Source: Schlegelella_A sp036263655 | GTDB lineage: Bacteria; Pseudomonadota; Gammaproteobacteria; Burkholderiales; Burkholderiaceae_C | DNA length: 64,000 nucleotides | Direction of reading: 5' to 3' | Assembly: GCA_036263655.1 (NCBI GenBank) | Contig: DATAGP010000037.1 | Coordinates: forward strand, 92,476 to 156,475 | In this document: in pieces, positions 50,392 through 64,000 of the stretch | Numbering within the stretch: the stretch's first letter is position 1 | Layout of the letters: the number at the start of each line of letters is the position of its first letter | Position numbers and translations under genes: made by a program | The notes under the pieces: generated by a model | Database searches by the model: none | Told to the model about the DNA's origin: nothing | Seen by the model: only the letters and a program-made list of their open reading frames with translations

Positions 50392-51495
50392 TCATCGGCC
50401 CAGCGCCGCGAGGGCGACGACGGCCACGAGGATCAGGCCCACCAGGCCGAGCAGGCCGAACTTCACCTGTCGTGGCCGCAAGCCGGGCCGGCCGGTCGAC
50501 AGCTGCCACAGCCCGTTCAGCGTCGACAGGATGCCGATGGCGTCCACCGCGCCGAGGATCGTCACCAGCGCCATCGCCTGACCCGGCGTGCTGGAGAACC
50601 GCGTGCCGTCGGACGACGACCCCCCGGGGTTCAGCAGCGACAGCCCCGGCCCCGCCCAGAGCACCCAGCCGATGATGCCGGCGAGCAGCACGCCGAGCAC
50701 GAACTGCACGCCGCCGAAGCGGCGCGTCCAGCGCCGCGACAGCATGGCGCCGCCGCAGCGCTCGCAGCGCGAGATGAACTTGTGCGTCTGCCAGCCGCAC
50801 GAGCGGCACGTGCTCAGGTCCTCGGCGTCGCTGCCGTCGCCGCGGCCGTGGAAGAAGCCGGCCTCGCCCGGGCGGCCGCTCTCGCACCAGGCGACGTAGC
50901 GCGCCGCGACGCCCTCGGCGCTCGCCGCGACCGGAAAGCGCAGCGTCGTCCGCTTCTCCGGAACCCACCGGTCGCCTGATTTCATGGGCGGGTGGTAGAG
51001 GTGCAGCTCGACGGTCGGCGCCGGCCCCGTGTCGCGGCGAAGGCGCGCCGCCGTCACCTCGGGCACGCCGTGGCGCGGCAGCCGATGCACGCTGCCGTCG
51101 ACGACGACGCCGGTGGTGCCGACCGTCACCTCGGCCCCGTCGTCGGGCACGTCGCGGCGCGGCTGGAACTCGTTCTGCCACACGTTCGGCTGGAGCGCGA
51201 AGCCTTGCTCGATGTCGAAGAACGCGCGCCACGTCGGCGCGTCGATCCGCCAGCGCCCGATCAGGTCATCGCCGCGCTGCAACGCGGCTTCGGTGCGCAC
51301 GTTGAGGTGATACACCAGGGCGACGCCGGCCGAGATGACTGCCACGGACGCGAAGATCGCGCCACACGCGAGGAACACGGCGTGCCACGTGTCATCGGTC
51401 GCCTCTTGCGCCAGGACGAAAGCTGCGACGGACGCCAGCGCGGCACCGACGGACACGGCGCAGGCGCGATTGCGCGAGAGGCGGGAGTTGCGCAT
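50392..51495 (-). CDS. Membrane protein with zinc ribbon, function unknown
   Basis: A 367-residue protein from ATG 51495. Two helices lie near the N-terminus (VSVGAALASVAAFVLA; AVFLACGAIFASVAVISAG), a beta-rich middle domain follows (EVTVGTTGVVVDGSVHRLP), then a four-cysteine zinc ribbon (STCRSCGW and SRCERCGG, two C-x-x-C) and two more helices near the C-terminus (FVLGVLLAGIIGWVLWAG; FGLLGLVGLILVAVVAL). It somewhat resembles DUF3592 membrane proteins. No function can be given. Confidence 0.68.
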   Translation of the reverse strand: MRNSRLSRNRACAVSVGAALASVAAFVLAQEATDDTWHAVFLACGAIFASVAVISAGVALVYHLNVRTEAALQRGDDLIGRWRIDAPTWRAFFDIEQGFALQPNVWQNEFQPRRDVPDDGAEVTVGTTGVVVDGSVHRLPRHGVPEVTAARLRRDTGPAPTVELHLYHPPMKSGDRWVPEKRTTLRFPVAASAEGVAARYVAWCESGRPGEAGFFHGRGDGSDAEDLSTCRSCGWQTHKFISRCERCGGAMLSRRWTRRFGGVQFVLGVLLAGIIGWVLWAGPGLSLLNPGGSSSDGTRFSSTPGQAMALVTILGAVDAIGILSTLNGLWQLSTGRPGLRPRQVKFGLLGLVGLILVAVVALAALGR

Positions 51496-51573
51496 CGGAG
51501 CGTGCGTCACGTCGTGGGTGGCCGGAAAATGTACCTCCCTGTGGTGCGTTCGAGGCACATCGAGGAGCGCCTG

Positions 51574-51909
51574 TTGAAGATCACGTCTCTGTTCCTGCTC
51601 GTCACGCTCGCGGGCTGTGCGGGTGGAACCCTCGGTATCGCCGGATACGGTGGCCCAGCGCCTTACGTCGTCAGCGAAGGCGAGCAGGTCATCCAGCCGG
51701 GCATGACGAGCTCAGAAGTGATCCAGCGACTCGGCCACCCGTACTACCGCTTCGGCGTGCGACAGGACAACGCGACGGTCTGGAACTACCGGATGCGCTA
51801 TGGGTCGTGCCTGATCTATCAGGTCAGCGTTCTGCCGAACGGCATCGTCAAGGACGCCAGCACGGCCCCGGATCCCGCATGCGACGTGCGTGACGGTCGA
51901 CGTTGGTAG
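51574..51909 (+). CDS. BamE/SmpA-like small lipoprotein
   Basis: A 111-residue lipoprotein. TTG 51574 is used because GAGGAG lies six bases upstream and the signal KITSLFLLVTLAGC follows at once. The mature part VIQPGMTSSEVIQRLGHPYYRF and VWNYRMRYGSCLIY matches the BamE/SmpA fold, which helps assemble outer-membrane proteins or binds lipid. It is probably an accessory paralogue rather than bamE itself. Confidence 0.75.
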   Translation: MKITSLFLLVTLAGCAGGTLGIAGYGGPAPYVVSEGEQVIQPGMTSSEVIQRLGHPYYRFGVRQDNATVWNYRMRYGSCLIYQVSVLPNGIVKDASTAPDPACDVRDGRRW

Positions 51910-51944
51910 GCGACGTCGGGTTCCCCACGGACCCACCAGCACCG

Positions 51945-52140
51945 CAAGCTGCTCCCAGCCGCTCTCGGCGCCAAGAAGCGCGGCGTGCTGTTCGAGGTGG
52001 GCACAGCGGTGGCAGCTTCGACTACACCGTTGCCGAGGTCGTCAACGCGAAGGCCTGCAGCCCGACACGCTCTCCTCCGACATTCACGTGTCCTCGGGCA
52101 ACTCCGCCGGACAGCCTTACCTGACCACGTGATGAAGTAA
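51945..52140 (+). pseudogene. Amidohydrolase (deacetylase-type) relic
   Basis: Pieces of a conserved amidohydrolase C-terminal region lie in successive frames: KKRGVLFEVG, then after a frame change HSGGSFDYTVAEVV, then PDTLSSDIHVSSGNSAGQPYL and VMK. In intact relatives these read as one run from RGVLFDVGHGGGSF to the PYLPWVMSKF end. At least two frame breaks and loss of the rest show decay. Confidence 0.7.
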
Positions 52141-52166
52141 GTCGCTGATGGTCGAACCGCCGTCAG

Positions 52167-52331
52167 ATGCCGCGCTCTCGACCGGTCGAGTTCGTCCATG
52201 GGCGGAGCGACAAGCGCCAGGGGAAGGTGTTCATCAAGCCGACGAACACGGTGACGGCCGGCGTCACGTTTAAGCAGCCCAGCACGCGCCGCTCTCGCCT
52301 CGGTAAGGAGGAGCGTCAGCCCGGCTTGTAG
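52167..52331 (+). CDS. Small ORF, 54 residues, RQGKVxIxPTNTVTAGV motif
   Basis: ATG 52167 begins a basic 54-residue frame (MPRSRPVEFVHGRSDKRQGK, then VFIKPTNTVTAGVTFKQP) ending TAG at 52329. Its core matches the frame at 48363, with silent as well as conservative changes. There is no strong ribosome site. It lies 31 bases before the acquired ATPase gene and could be a tiny partner of it or a fragment of a larger lost gene. Confidence 0.4.
   Translation: MPRSRPVEFVHGRSDKRQGKVFIKPTNTVTAGVTFKQPSTRRSRLGKEERQPGL
52209..52278 (+). repeat. Dispersed 70-base repeat, copy B
   Basis: Partner of 48391-48460; it lies inside the 54-residue ORF. Confidence 0.65.
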
Positions 52332-52362
52332 CATCGGTCGTAGTAGACCTTGGGAGGCCGAA

Positions 52363-53838
52363 GTGAACCTTGAAGCAGCCGGTAAGACTCTTGCAGCCAT
52401 ACAGCTTGGCTCACCGGACGCAGAGGCCGACAGACGTCTCGCGACCTACTTTCTTAGCACCCCCCATGTTGAAGCAGCGCTGGAACTGCGACGGACCTTG
52501 TTTCTCGGACGCAAAGGGGCAGGAAAGTCTGCCCTCTTCACGCAGCTGCCTAGGTTGGTCGCTGAAGCTGGGTACAAGACTGCAAAAGTTATCTTGGTAA
52601 CGCCTGATCAGTATGCTTGGAACGCGCTGCGCGAGTACCAAGAAGGTGGGTTGCTCCCGGAGCAAGCGCACGCCAATGCTTGGAAATTTACTCTCGCGAT
52701 CGAAGTCGGCGCAGCGCTGGCTGCGATCCCGGACGAATCGCTTAAATCTGCAGACTCCGTTGCAGCATTGAAGCGGCTAAAACAGTTTGTAAAGGAGAAC
52801 TACGGCGACACCGCGCCGAGTCTTGTCAAGACAGCTGGGCAACTTCTCAAGGGCATTAAGAGTTTCAATGTGTCCGCCTTCGGTTTCGGGGCGGGCATGA
52901 GTCGGGCTGCGGAAGATCAAGCCATCACTCCGCAGATCATCGATTCGATTCTTGCGTCGATTGCCGCCGTTGCCGCAGAGATCGGCGTAGTGGTGGCGTT
53001 AGATAAGCTCGATGACTCTTGGGAAGGTTCGGAGCAGTCGAAGCAACTACTAGTCGGTCTACTCAAAGCTAGTAAAGACATCAACGACAAGTACAAGGGC
53101 GATTCGATTGCGTCAGGCTTGGCCGTACTCGTGTTTCTGCGGGCGGACATCTACGAAGGCTTGCGGTTCGATGACAAGGACAAGCACCGAGCGACCGAAG
53201 AGTCCATCGATTGGTCGCCTGAACTCCTTAAGGACATGATCAAAGAGCGGCTTCCAGCAGGGGTTGGTGTAGACGAACTGTTTGAACCTGGAGAAATGCG
53301 CGGCTCCATCGCACCGTTCAACTATCTCGTGAAGCGCACGTTTCTGCGCCCTCGCGAGGTGCTCCAGTTCCTAGACGAATGCATTCGGCGCGCGGGGCGA
53401 CAAGCGACCCAAATTAGCAAGGATCAAATCCGAGCAGCTGAGGAAAAGTACAGCTCTTGGAAGGTGGAAGATCTAAAGCAGGAGTACCGACGTCTATACC
53501 CAGAATTCGAAGACATCGTTGAGACGTTGCGGCAGGCCCTTCATCGATATGACTCGTTCGAGGAGTTTGAGGCCCATCTAAGGGAACGCGCCCCCAAACT
53601 GGTCGAAATTTTGGGCGTGCGCCGCATCATCGAACGGCTTTTCAACGCCTCAGCGATCGGTGTCCGGCTTGCAAATGCGGGATCACCGCGATTCCGATCT
53701 GAGGACAGCGACTTCATGCTTCCCGCGGTCGGCGCAATCTATGTCCACCAATGCCTCTATAAGGGTCTGAGTTTGCGCGAGAAGCGCGCGCGCGAGGAGC
53801 AAGGCGGAGCAGATGCCGCGGACGAGGCGGACGCTTGA
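52363..53838 (+). CDS. P-loop ATPase of the Sll1717-like family
   Basis: A 491-residue soluble ATPase. GTG 52363 has GGAGG six bases upstream. Walker A is GRKGAGKS at residues 49-56 and Walker B VVVALDKLDD at 209-218, followed by SW as in the Sll1717-like group. The C-terminal half is helical with PREVLQFLDECIRRAG, a sensor-like block, and probably ends in a winged helix. Base composition is unlike its surroundings: the 60 bases from 52561 are 45% G+C and those from 53041 are 43%, against roughly 70% nearby. It lies beside relics, so it was probably acquired. Similar ATPases occur in accessory and defence-rich regions, but function is not known. Confidence 0.78.
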   Translation: MNLEAAGKTLAAIQLGSPDAEADRRLATYFLSTPHVEAALELRRTLFLGRKGAGKSALFTQLPRLVAEAGYKTAKVILVTPDQYAWNALREYQEGGLLPEQAHANAWKFTLAIEVGAALAAIPDESLKSADSVAALKRLKQFVKENYGDTAPSLVKTAGQLLKGIKSFNVSAFGFGAGMSRAAEDQAITPQIIDSILASIAAVAAEIGVVVALDKLDDSWEGSEQSKQLLVGLLKASKDINDKYKGDSIASGLAVLVFLRADIYEGLRFDDKDKHRATEESIDWSPELLKDMIKERLPAGVGVDELFEPGEMRGSIAPFNYLVKRTFLRPREVLQFLDECIRRAGRQATQISKDQIRAAEEKYSSWKVEDLKQEYRRLYPEFEDIVETLRQALHRYDSFEEFEAHLRERAPKLVEILGVRRIIERLFNASAIGVRLANAGSPRFRSEDSDFMLPAVGAIYVHQCLYKGLSLREKRAREEQGGADAADEADA

Positions 53839-53953
53839 GTAGTCGTTCTGTGGCCTACCTAGCCTATTGCTCTGACGCGGCGGGCAGCGGACGTCGAGAC
53901 TCTGAGCTAGTGTGAAACGGTCCTCGATACCAGCTCGCCTGGCGTGAAGCGCC

Positions 53954-59701
<5,748 letters not shown>

Positions 59702-59746
59702 TAGGAAGGTCCTTCGCGGAGCGAGCCGAGCATTCTAGAGAGGTGG

Positions 59747-60781
59747 TCAGCCGTCGACGGCGACGAACATCAGGTCGCCGAGTGCGGCGTTCGTCGGCGC
59801 GGCCTCGAGCGCCACCGCCGGCCGCTCGACCTTGCGCTCGGCGACGAGCAGCTCGGCGATCTCCCAGATCAGCTCGTGGGCGAGGATGACGGTGGCGACC
59901 TTGGGGTCGGCGACGCCGCCGGCGCGCAGGGCGGCGTCGAGGCCGCCGGCCGACGACGTCGATGCGAGCGAGGCCTCGATGGCCAGCACGATGCGCCCGC
60001 CCGCCTCCGCCAGCGGCCCGTTGACGGCCGTGCGGATCGCCGGCACGCGCCAGCGGTCCTCGGGCGCCGTGCCCTGCAGCTGCGCGCTCTGGATCTCGGC
60101 GGCGCCGCGCGCGACGCGCGTGCCGCAGGTCAGCAGGTCGGCGGCAAGGGCCGGGTCGGCGGCGATGCGGTCCAGCGCCGCGGCGCTGGCCGGCGTCCAC
60201 GTCATCACGAGCCGCGCCGACGCCGTGCGCAGCTCGTTCGTGCCGGCGCTCGCCTGGGGCGGCGGCCAGAGCGCCCAGAACGCGCCGCGCCAATACGGCT
60301 GCTCGAGCGTCAGCGTCGTCTCGGGAACGGCGCGGCGCCAGCGCAGCAGCGTCCACAGCATGCCGTCGAGGACGTAGCCGAAGACGATCGCGAAGGCGTG
60401 GCTGCGCAGGTTGCGATCGAACAGCAGGCGGTGGATGGCGGCCAGCTCGGCGTCCCAGCCGGCGACCAGGCGCGCCGCCTCGTCGCGCAGGGCGGCGCGC
60501 ACGGCCGTCATCGTCAGGGGATCGAGGACCGGGAAGGTGGTCCGCAGCTGCTCGCCCTCGACGGCGACCAGGCCGAAGTCGCGCAGCAGGACGAGCTGGC
60601 TCTCGGACTGCAGCAGGCCCTGCTCGCGCAGCGCGCCGAGGGCGATGCCGTGCCGCGCGGCGTGCAGCAGGCGGCCGTTGCGGTCGAGCCGGATCACGGC
60701 GTGCGGCGTGCGCCGGGCGGTGACGCAGAAGCAGTGCAGCGACCAGGCGGCGAGGTCGTCGGGGGCGGAGTCGTCGGTCAT
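59747..60781 (-). CDS. Hypothetical protein
   Basis: A 344-residue protein from ATG 60781, cytoplasmic by sequence. It is helical and Ala-rich (AAWSLHCFCVTARRTPHAVIRL, RSHAFAIVFGYVLDGMLWTLLRW, VATVILAHELIWEIAELLVAERK). The HxxE-like AHELIW segment hints at a metalloprotein but is not a full motif. No family is recognised. It lies 45 bases upstream of uvrA's promoter side in the same orientation order (it ends before uvrA starts). Confidence 0.6.
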   Translation of the reverse strand: MTDDSAPDDLAAWSLHCFCVTARRTPHAVIRLDRNGRLLHAARHGIALGALREQGLLQSESQLVLLRDFGLVAVEGEQLRTTFPVLDPLTMTAVRAALRDEAARLVAGWDAELAAIHRLLFDRNLRSHAFAIVFGYVLDGMLWTLLRWRRAVPETTLTLEQPYWRGAFWALWPPPQASAGTNELRTASARLVMTWTPASAAALDRIAADPALAADLLTCGTRVARGAAEIQSAQLQGTAPEDRWRVPAIRTAVNGPLAEAGGRIVLAIEASLASTSSAGGLDAALRAGGVADPKVATVILAHELIWEIAELLVAERKVERPAVALEAAPTNAALGDLMFVAVDG

Positions 60782-60853
60782 CGGGCCAGTCTGCCACCGG
60801 CGCGGCATGCGCCCTCGCTGGCCGAGGGGCGTCGGGCTCGCTAGACTGCGCCG

Positions 60854-61498
60854 ATGAAGATCCATTTCGTCTCCGACGTCGCCTGCCCGTGGTGCGCGGT
60901 GGGCCTGAGCTCGCTCGAGATCGCGCTCGAGCGCCTCGGCGACACGGTGCCCGTCGAGCTGCACTTCGAGCCCTTCGAGCTGAACCCGCAGATGCCGCCG
61001 GAAGGCGAGGACACGGTCCAGCACCTGGCGAAGAAGTACGGCCTGCCGCCCGCACAGCTGGCGAAGAACCGCGAGCACCTGCGCCAGCGCGGCGCCGCAG
61101 TCGGCTTCACCTTCGGCGAGCGACCGCGCATCTGGAACACCTTCGACGCGCACCGGCTCCTGCACTGGGCCCGGCTCGAGGGCAAGCAACACGCGCTGAA
61201 GCGCGCCCTGCTGGCGGCGTATCACACCCGAGCCGAGAACCCGGGCGACCGCGGCGTGCTGCTGCGCCTGGCCGGCGAGGTGGGGCTCGACGTCGAGCGG
61301 GCGCGCGCGATCCTCGCCTCCGACGAGTTCGCGGCCGAGGTGCGCGAGCGCGAGCGCCACTGGCAGCAGCTCGGCATCCACTCCGTGCCGGCGGTGGTGA
61401 TCGACGAGCGCCACCTGATCTCCGGCGGCCAGCCGCCCGAGGTCTTCGAGCAGGCCCTGCGCGAGATCGCGGCCGCCCCGGCCGAGGCCGGCGCCTGA
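60854..61498 (+). CDS. DsbA-family (FrnE-like) oxidoreductase
   Basis: A 214-residue cytoplasmic thioredoxin-fold protein without signal. The active site is C11-P-W-C14 in FVSDVACPWCAVGL, and HSVPAVVIDERHLISGGQPPEV holds the cis-proline. The helical insert (QHLAKKYGLPPAQLAKNREHL; RIWNTFDAHRLLHWARLEGK) is that of the FrnE / 2-hydroxychromene-2-carboxylate isomerase-like branch. It may deal with disulfide stress or isomerise aromatic intermediates. It diverges from the hypothetical gene before it. Confidence 0.87.
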   Translation: MKIHFVSDVACPWCAVGLSSLEIALERLGDTVPVELHFEPFELNPQMPPEGEDTVQHLAKKYGLPPAQLAKNREHLRQRGAAVGFTFGERPRIWNTFDAHRLLHWARLEGKQHALKRALLAAYHTRAENPGDRGVLLRLAGEVGLDVERARAILASDEFAAEVRERERHWQQLGIHSVPAVVIDERHLISGGQPPEVFEQALREIAAAPAEAGA

Positions 61499-61593
61499 GG
61501 GCGCAAATCCGGCACACATTCGACACACATTTGCAAACCTCGTGCGCCCCGGGCGGAGCTAGAGTCGCAAGCCCCGTGACTCGGACGTCCACC

Positions 61594-62040
61594 ATGAACG
61601 CACGCTTCGCCCTCCTCTTCCCTTCGCTCGCCATCGCGCTGATCGCCGCCCCGCCGGCACTCGCGGCGCCGAACCTGGTCAAGGTCGGCGACACGGGCAA
61701 GGTCTCGGTCTGGGTCGACAAGGAGTCGATCCGGCGCAGCGGCAACCAGGCGCGGGCCGCCCTCGAGTGGCGCTGGACGGAGTCGACGCCGGTGCCCGAC
61801 CGTCCCGCCCGCCTGTACAAGCTCGAGCGCCAGGTCCAGATCTCGAACTGCGAGAACAAGAGCTACGCCGTCGCCGAAGGCACCCACTACGCCGATGACC
61901 GCGGCATCGAGCCGGTGAACAGCTACAAGTACGAGGAGACGATGCTGCCGTACTCGATCGCGCCGGCACGGACCATCCGCGACACCGTCGTGACCTTCGT
62001 GTGCCAGTGGACGCCACCGGCGCCCGCCAAGAAGTCCTGA
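61594..62040 (+). CDS. Surface-adhesin E-like exported protein
   Basis: A 148-residue protein with signal peptide ALLFPSLAIALIAAPPALA. The pattern VSVWVDKESIRRSGNQARAALEWRW, a middle cysteine pair (ISNCENKSYAV and TFVCQW) and YKYEETMLPYSIAPART fit the adhesin-E-like (PF16747-type) family of small secreted proteins. Role is unknown. It is followed after 20 bases by a membrane protein gene, probably cotranscribed. Confidence 0.75.
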   Translation: MNARFALLFPSLAIALIAAPPALAAPNLVKVGDTGKVSVWVDKESIRRSGNQARAALEWRWTESTPVPDRPARLYKLERQVQISNCENKSYAVAEGTHYADDRGIEPVNSYKYEETMLPYSIAPARTIRDTVVTFVCQWTPPAPAKKS

Positions 62041-62060
62041 GCTGATAGCCCAGGGGATCG

Positions 62061-62702
62061 ATGGCGAACGGCACCGCGCTCACCGCCACCGCCGTCGCCC
62101 TCTTCGTCGCCGGGGTCCTGCTCGGCTTCTCGGCGCTGGCCTCGCTGGCGCGCGCGCGCCTGCTGCGCTTCCTGTTCCGCTCCCTGCTCTCGATGCTGTT
62201 CGTCGCGATCGGCATCGGCCTCGGCGTGGTCGCCCTCGGCACGGAGGGCATGCGCGCCCTCACGCACGAGGAGACCGCCGCCCGCATCAAGATCGTGCCG
62301 ACGGCGCCGCAGCGCTACGACGCGACGGTGACCTTCGCCGACGGCCGGGTGCAGACCTACGCCCTGGCCGGCGACGACATCTACCTCGACGCCTACATCG
62401 TCAAGTGGACGCCGCTCGCCAACCAGCTCGGCCTGCACACCACGTACCGCCTCGATCGCATCGGCGGCCGCTATCGCAGCCTCGGCCAGGAAGTGACCGC
62501 GCCGCGCACCATCCATTCGCTGGCCGTGCCCGGCGGCATCGACATCATCGGCATGGCCCGCCGCTTCCCGCTCGCCAAGGCGGTCTTCGACGCCCAGTAC
62601 GGCTCGGCCACGTACGTGCCAGTCGAGGGCCCGACGGAGCTGGAGCTGAAGGTGTCGACGAGCGGCCTGCTGCTCCGCCCCGCCGCGCCGGCGCCCGGCT
62701 GA
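62061..62702 (+). CDS. Membrane protein of unknown function
   Basis: A 213-residue protein with two N-terminal helices (ATAVALFVAGVLLGFSALASL; FLFRSLLSMLFVAIGIGLGVVAL) and a beta-rich C-terminal domain (YDATVTFADGRVQTYALAGDDIYLDAY). Relatives are sometimes labelled as efflux-related membrane proteins without evidence. It follows the adhesin-like gene by 20 bases and converges on the ABC ATPase gene. Confidence 0.68.
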   Translation: MANGTALTATAVALFVAGVLLGFSALASLARARLLRFLFRSLLSMLFVAIGIGLGVVALGTEGMRALTHEETAARIKIVPTAPQRYDATVTFADGRVQTYALAGDDIYLDAYIVKWTPLANQLGLHTTYRLDRIGGRYRSLGQEVTAPRTIHSLAVPGGIDIIGMARRFPLAKAVFDAQYGSATYVPVEGPTELELKVSTSGLLLRPAAPAPG

Positions 62703-62703
62703 G

Positions 62704-62720
62704 GCCGCCGCTCAGGCGGC
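62704..62720. terminator. Hairpin at the junction of two converging genes
   Basis: GCCGCC, GCTCA loop, GGCGGC is a six-pair hairpin spanning the stop of the membrane protein and the stop of the ABC gene. No T-run is present. Confidence 0.45.
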
Positions 62721-63806
62721 GAACAGCCGCACCTGCGTCGGGTCGAGCCCCAGGCTGACCGGCGCGCCGACCGGGAACTTGCTCATGCCCGCCGTGTGGC
62801 TCTGGTCGACGGCCAGGCTGTGCCGGCCGACGCGCACGCGGTAGCGCGTCGACTCGCCGAGGAACTCGCTCTCCTCGACCGTGCCGTCCATCCAGGCACA
62901 GCGCGGGTCGCGCCCCGCGCCGGGCGCCTCGACGCGGAACGAGTGCGGGCGGAACGCCGCGGCGACGTGCGCCGAGGCGGTCGCGGCCGTGTCGTCGTCG
63001 CCGCACGGCACCTCGACCTCGCCGACACCGTCGATCGCCAGCGTCACCGATGCCGTGCCGCGCCGGATGACGCGGCCCGGCAGCACGTTGGTGGTGCCGA
63101 CGAAGGCGGCGACGAAGGCATTGGCCGGATCGTCGTACAGCGCCATCGGCGCGCCGACCTGCTGCACCACGCCCTGGTCGAGCACGGCCATGCGGTCGGC
63201 CGTGCTCATCGCCTCTTCCTGGTCGTGCGTGACGAAGATCGTCGTCAGGCCGAGCCGGCGCTGCAGCGCCAGCAGCTCGCGCCGCATCTGCACGCGCAAG
63301 GTCTTGTCGAGGTTCGACAGCGGCTCGTCGAGCAGCAGCACCTGCGGCTCGATGACGATCGTGCGCGCCAGCGCGACGCGCTGCTGCTGGCCGCCCGAGA
63401 GCTGGTTCGGCCGCCGCTCGGCATGCGCGGTCAGGCCGACGAGGTCGAGCGCCGCACCGACCCGGGCGCGCAGCGTCGCTTTCTCGACCTTGCGCTCGAC
63501 GAGCCCGAACGCGACGTTGTCCCAGACGCTCAGGTGCGGCCACAGCGCATAGCTCTGGAACACCATGCCCACGTTGCGCAGCCACGGCGGCCGCTCGCCG
63601 ACGTCGGCGCCGTCGATCAGCACCTGCCCCTGCTGCTGGCGCGCGAAGCCGGCGATCAGGCGCAGCAGCGTCGACTTGCCCGAGCCGGACGGGCCGAGCA
63701 GCGCGAAGAACTCGCCGGGCTCGACGGCGATGCTGACGTCCTTGAGCACCTCGGTGCGGCCGTAGGCGAGCCGGATGTGGCGGCACTCGACGCTGACTTT
63801 CTTCAT
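62712..63806 (-). CDS. ABC transporter ATP-binding protein (FbpC/PotA-like)
   Basis: A 364-residue importer-type ATPase. Walker A is GPSGSGKST at residues 38-46, the signature is NQLSGGQQQRVALART, and Walker B is VLLLDEPLSNLDK; a C-terminal TOBE/OB region (VLPGRVIRRGTASVTL, AAFRPHSFRVE) follows. It resembles the ferric iron, spermidine or 2-aminoethylphosphonate importers. Permease and binding-protein genes are not in the window but could lie upstream past its 3' or 5' neighbour. The 194 bases from its start to the window end hold nothing I recognise. Confidence 0.9.
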   Translation of the reverse strand: MKKVSVECRHIRLAYGRTEVLKDVSIAVEPGEFFALLGPSGSGKSTLLRLIAGFARQQQGQVLIDGADVGERPPWLRNVGMVFQSYALWPHLSVWDNVAFGLVERKVEKATLRARVGAALDLVGLTAHAERRPNQLSGGQQQRVALARTIVIEPQVLLLDEPLSNLDKTLRVQMRRELLALQRRLGLTTIFVTHDQEEAMSTADRMAVLDQGVVQQVGAPMALYDDPANAFVAAFVGTTNVLPGRVIRRGTASVTLAIDGVGEVEVPCGDDDTAATASAHVAAAFRPHSFRVEAPGAGRDPRCAWMDGTVEESEFLGESTRYRVRVGRHSLAVDQSHTAGMSKFPVGAPVSLGLDPTQVRLFAA

Positions 63807-64000
63807 GCGTTGTCGGGCTCTCGGTGCGTGAGTTCTCTTGAAGGCCGAGCGCGCCGAGGCGGTGGCGGGAGGCTGCCGGCGCTTCGACTGCGGCGGTCGT
63901 CGCTGCGCGCCGACTGCCCTGCGGTGCTCGCGTTCCGAAGGCGGCTGCGGAACTCGCCCTTTTCGCGGCTGCGCCGCGAACGGAGCTCAAACAGTCCTCG

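Noticed and set aside
51529..51573. Upstream ATG start for the BamE-like lipoprotein.
   Set aside because: It would put 15 charged residues before the signal peptide; TTG 51574 has the better ribosome site.

Overview
The window looks like a stretch of chromosome from a GC-rich betaproteobacterium of the order Burkholderiales. Three orphan TctC/Bug periplasmic binding proteins, a PEP-CTERM protein, a polyhydroxyalkanoate-system protein, a double-length UvrA and uniformly high G+C codon use all point that way. This is an inference from gene content; there is no rRNA marker here, and I saw no tRNA, rRNA, CRISPR array or intact insertion sequence.

Layout. 1-7.8 kb (+): the tail of an AtuA-like gene, a Bug solute-binding protein, a Gdx/SugE exporter, a lipoprotein penicillin-acylase homologue, a small membrane protein, an SMP-30-like propeller, an alpha/beta hydrolase and two tandem PuuD-type glutamine amidotransferases. 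7.8-17.2 kb: an atypical Rieske protein, an activator-like (BTAD) adenylate cyclase, a DUF1059 protein, an M14 carboxypeptidase with a PEP-CTERM protein, DUF445, an MBL lipoprotein, methionine aminopeptidase, then a LytS/LytTR two-component pair. 17.2-22.1 kb: a MetX-like hydrolase, an RraA-like protein, DUF3750, an ABC substrate-binding protein preceded by a deleted relative, and a serine-hydrolase relic. 22.1-25.5 kb: a B12-binding MerR (CarH/LitR-type) regulator divergent from a fasciclin gene, with matching 15-17 bp palindromes on both sides of a strong promoter, then DUF2231 and a sorbosone-dehydrogenase-like protein. 25.6-30.2 kb: Bug protein, SDR lacking its catalytic Tyr/Lys, two methyltransferases (one exported), MFS. 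30.3-33.7 kb (-): a tightly coupled OsmC / AraC / two-domain AhpD-like / membrane adenylate cyclase operon. 34-38.6 kb: two methyltransferases, Bcr/CflA transporter, GST, DctP. 38.8-43.9 kb: two DUF6351 lipoproteins around an nhaR-like relic. 44-51.9 kb: GFA protein, lectin-PQQ dehydrogenase, nitronate monooxygenase, small exported and lipoproteins, a third Bug protein, membrane and BamE-like proteins. 51.9-53.8 kb: an amidohydrolase relic, a 54-codon ORF and an AT-richer P-loop ATPase of foreign look. 54-64 kb: giant uvrA, FrnE-like DsbA, adhesin-E-like protein and an ABC ATPase.

The genes are mostly short accessory transcription units rather than one pathway. The best candidates for undescribed biology are the OsmC-AraC-AhpD-cyclase operon (peroxide sensing linked to a cyclic nucleotide), the putative light/B12-controlled fasciclin promoter, the acquired ATPase inserted among decayed genes, and a small peptide motif that occurs twice with silent-biased differences. 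Several proteins keep their fold but have replaced catalytic or ligand residues (Rieske, SDR), and four gene relics show active gene loss in the accessory zones.
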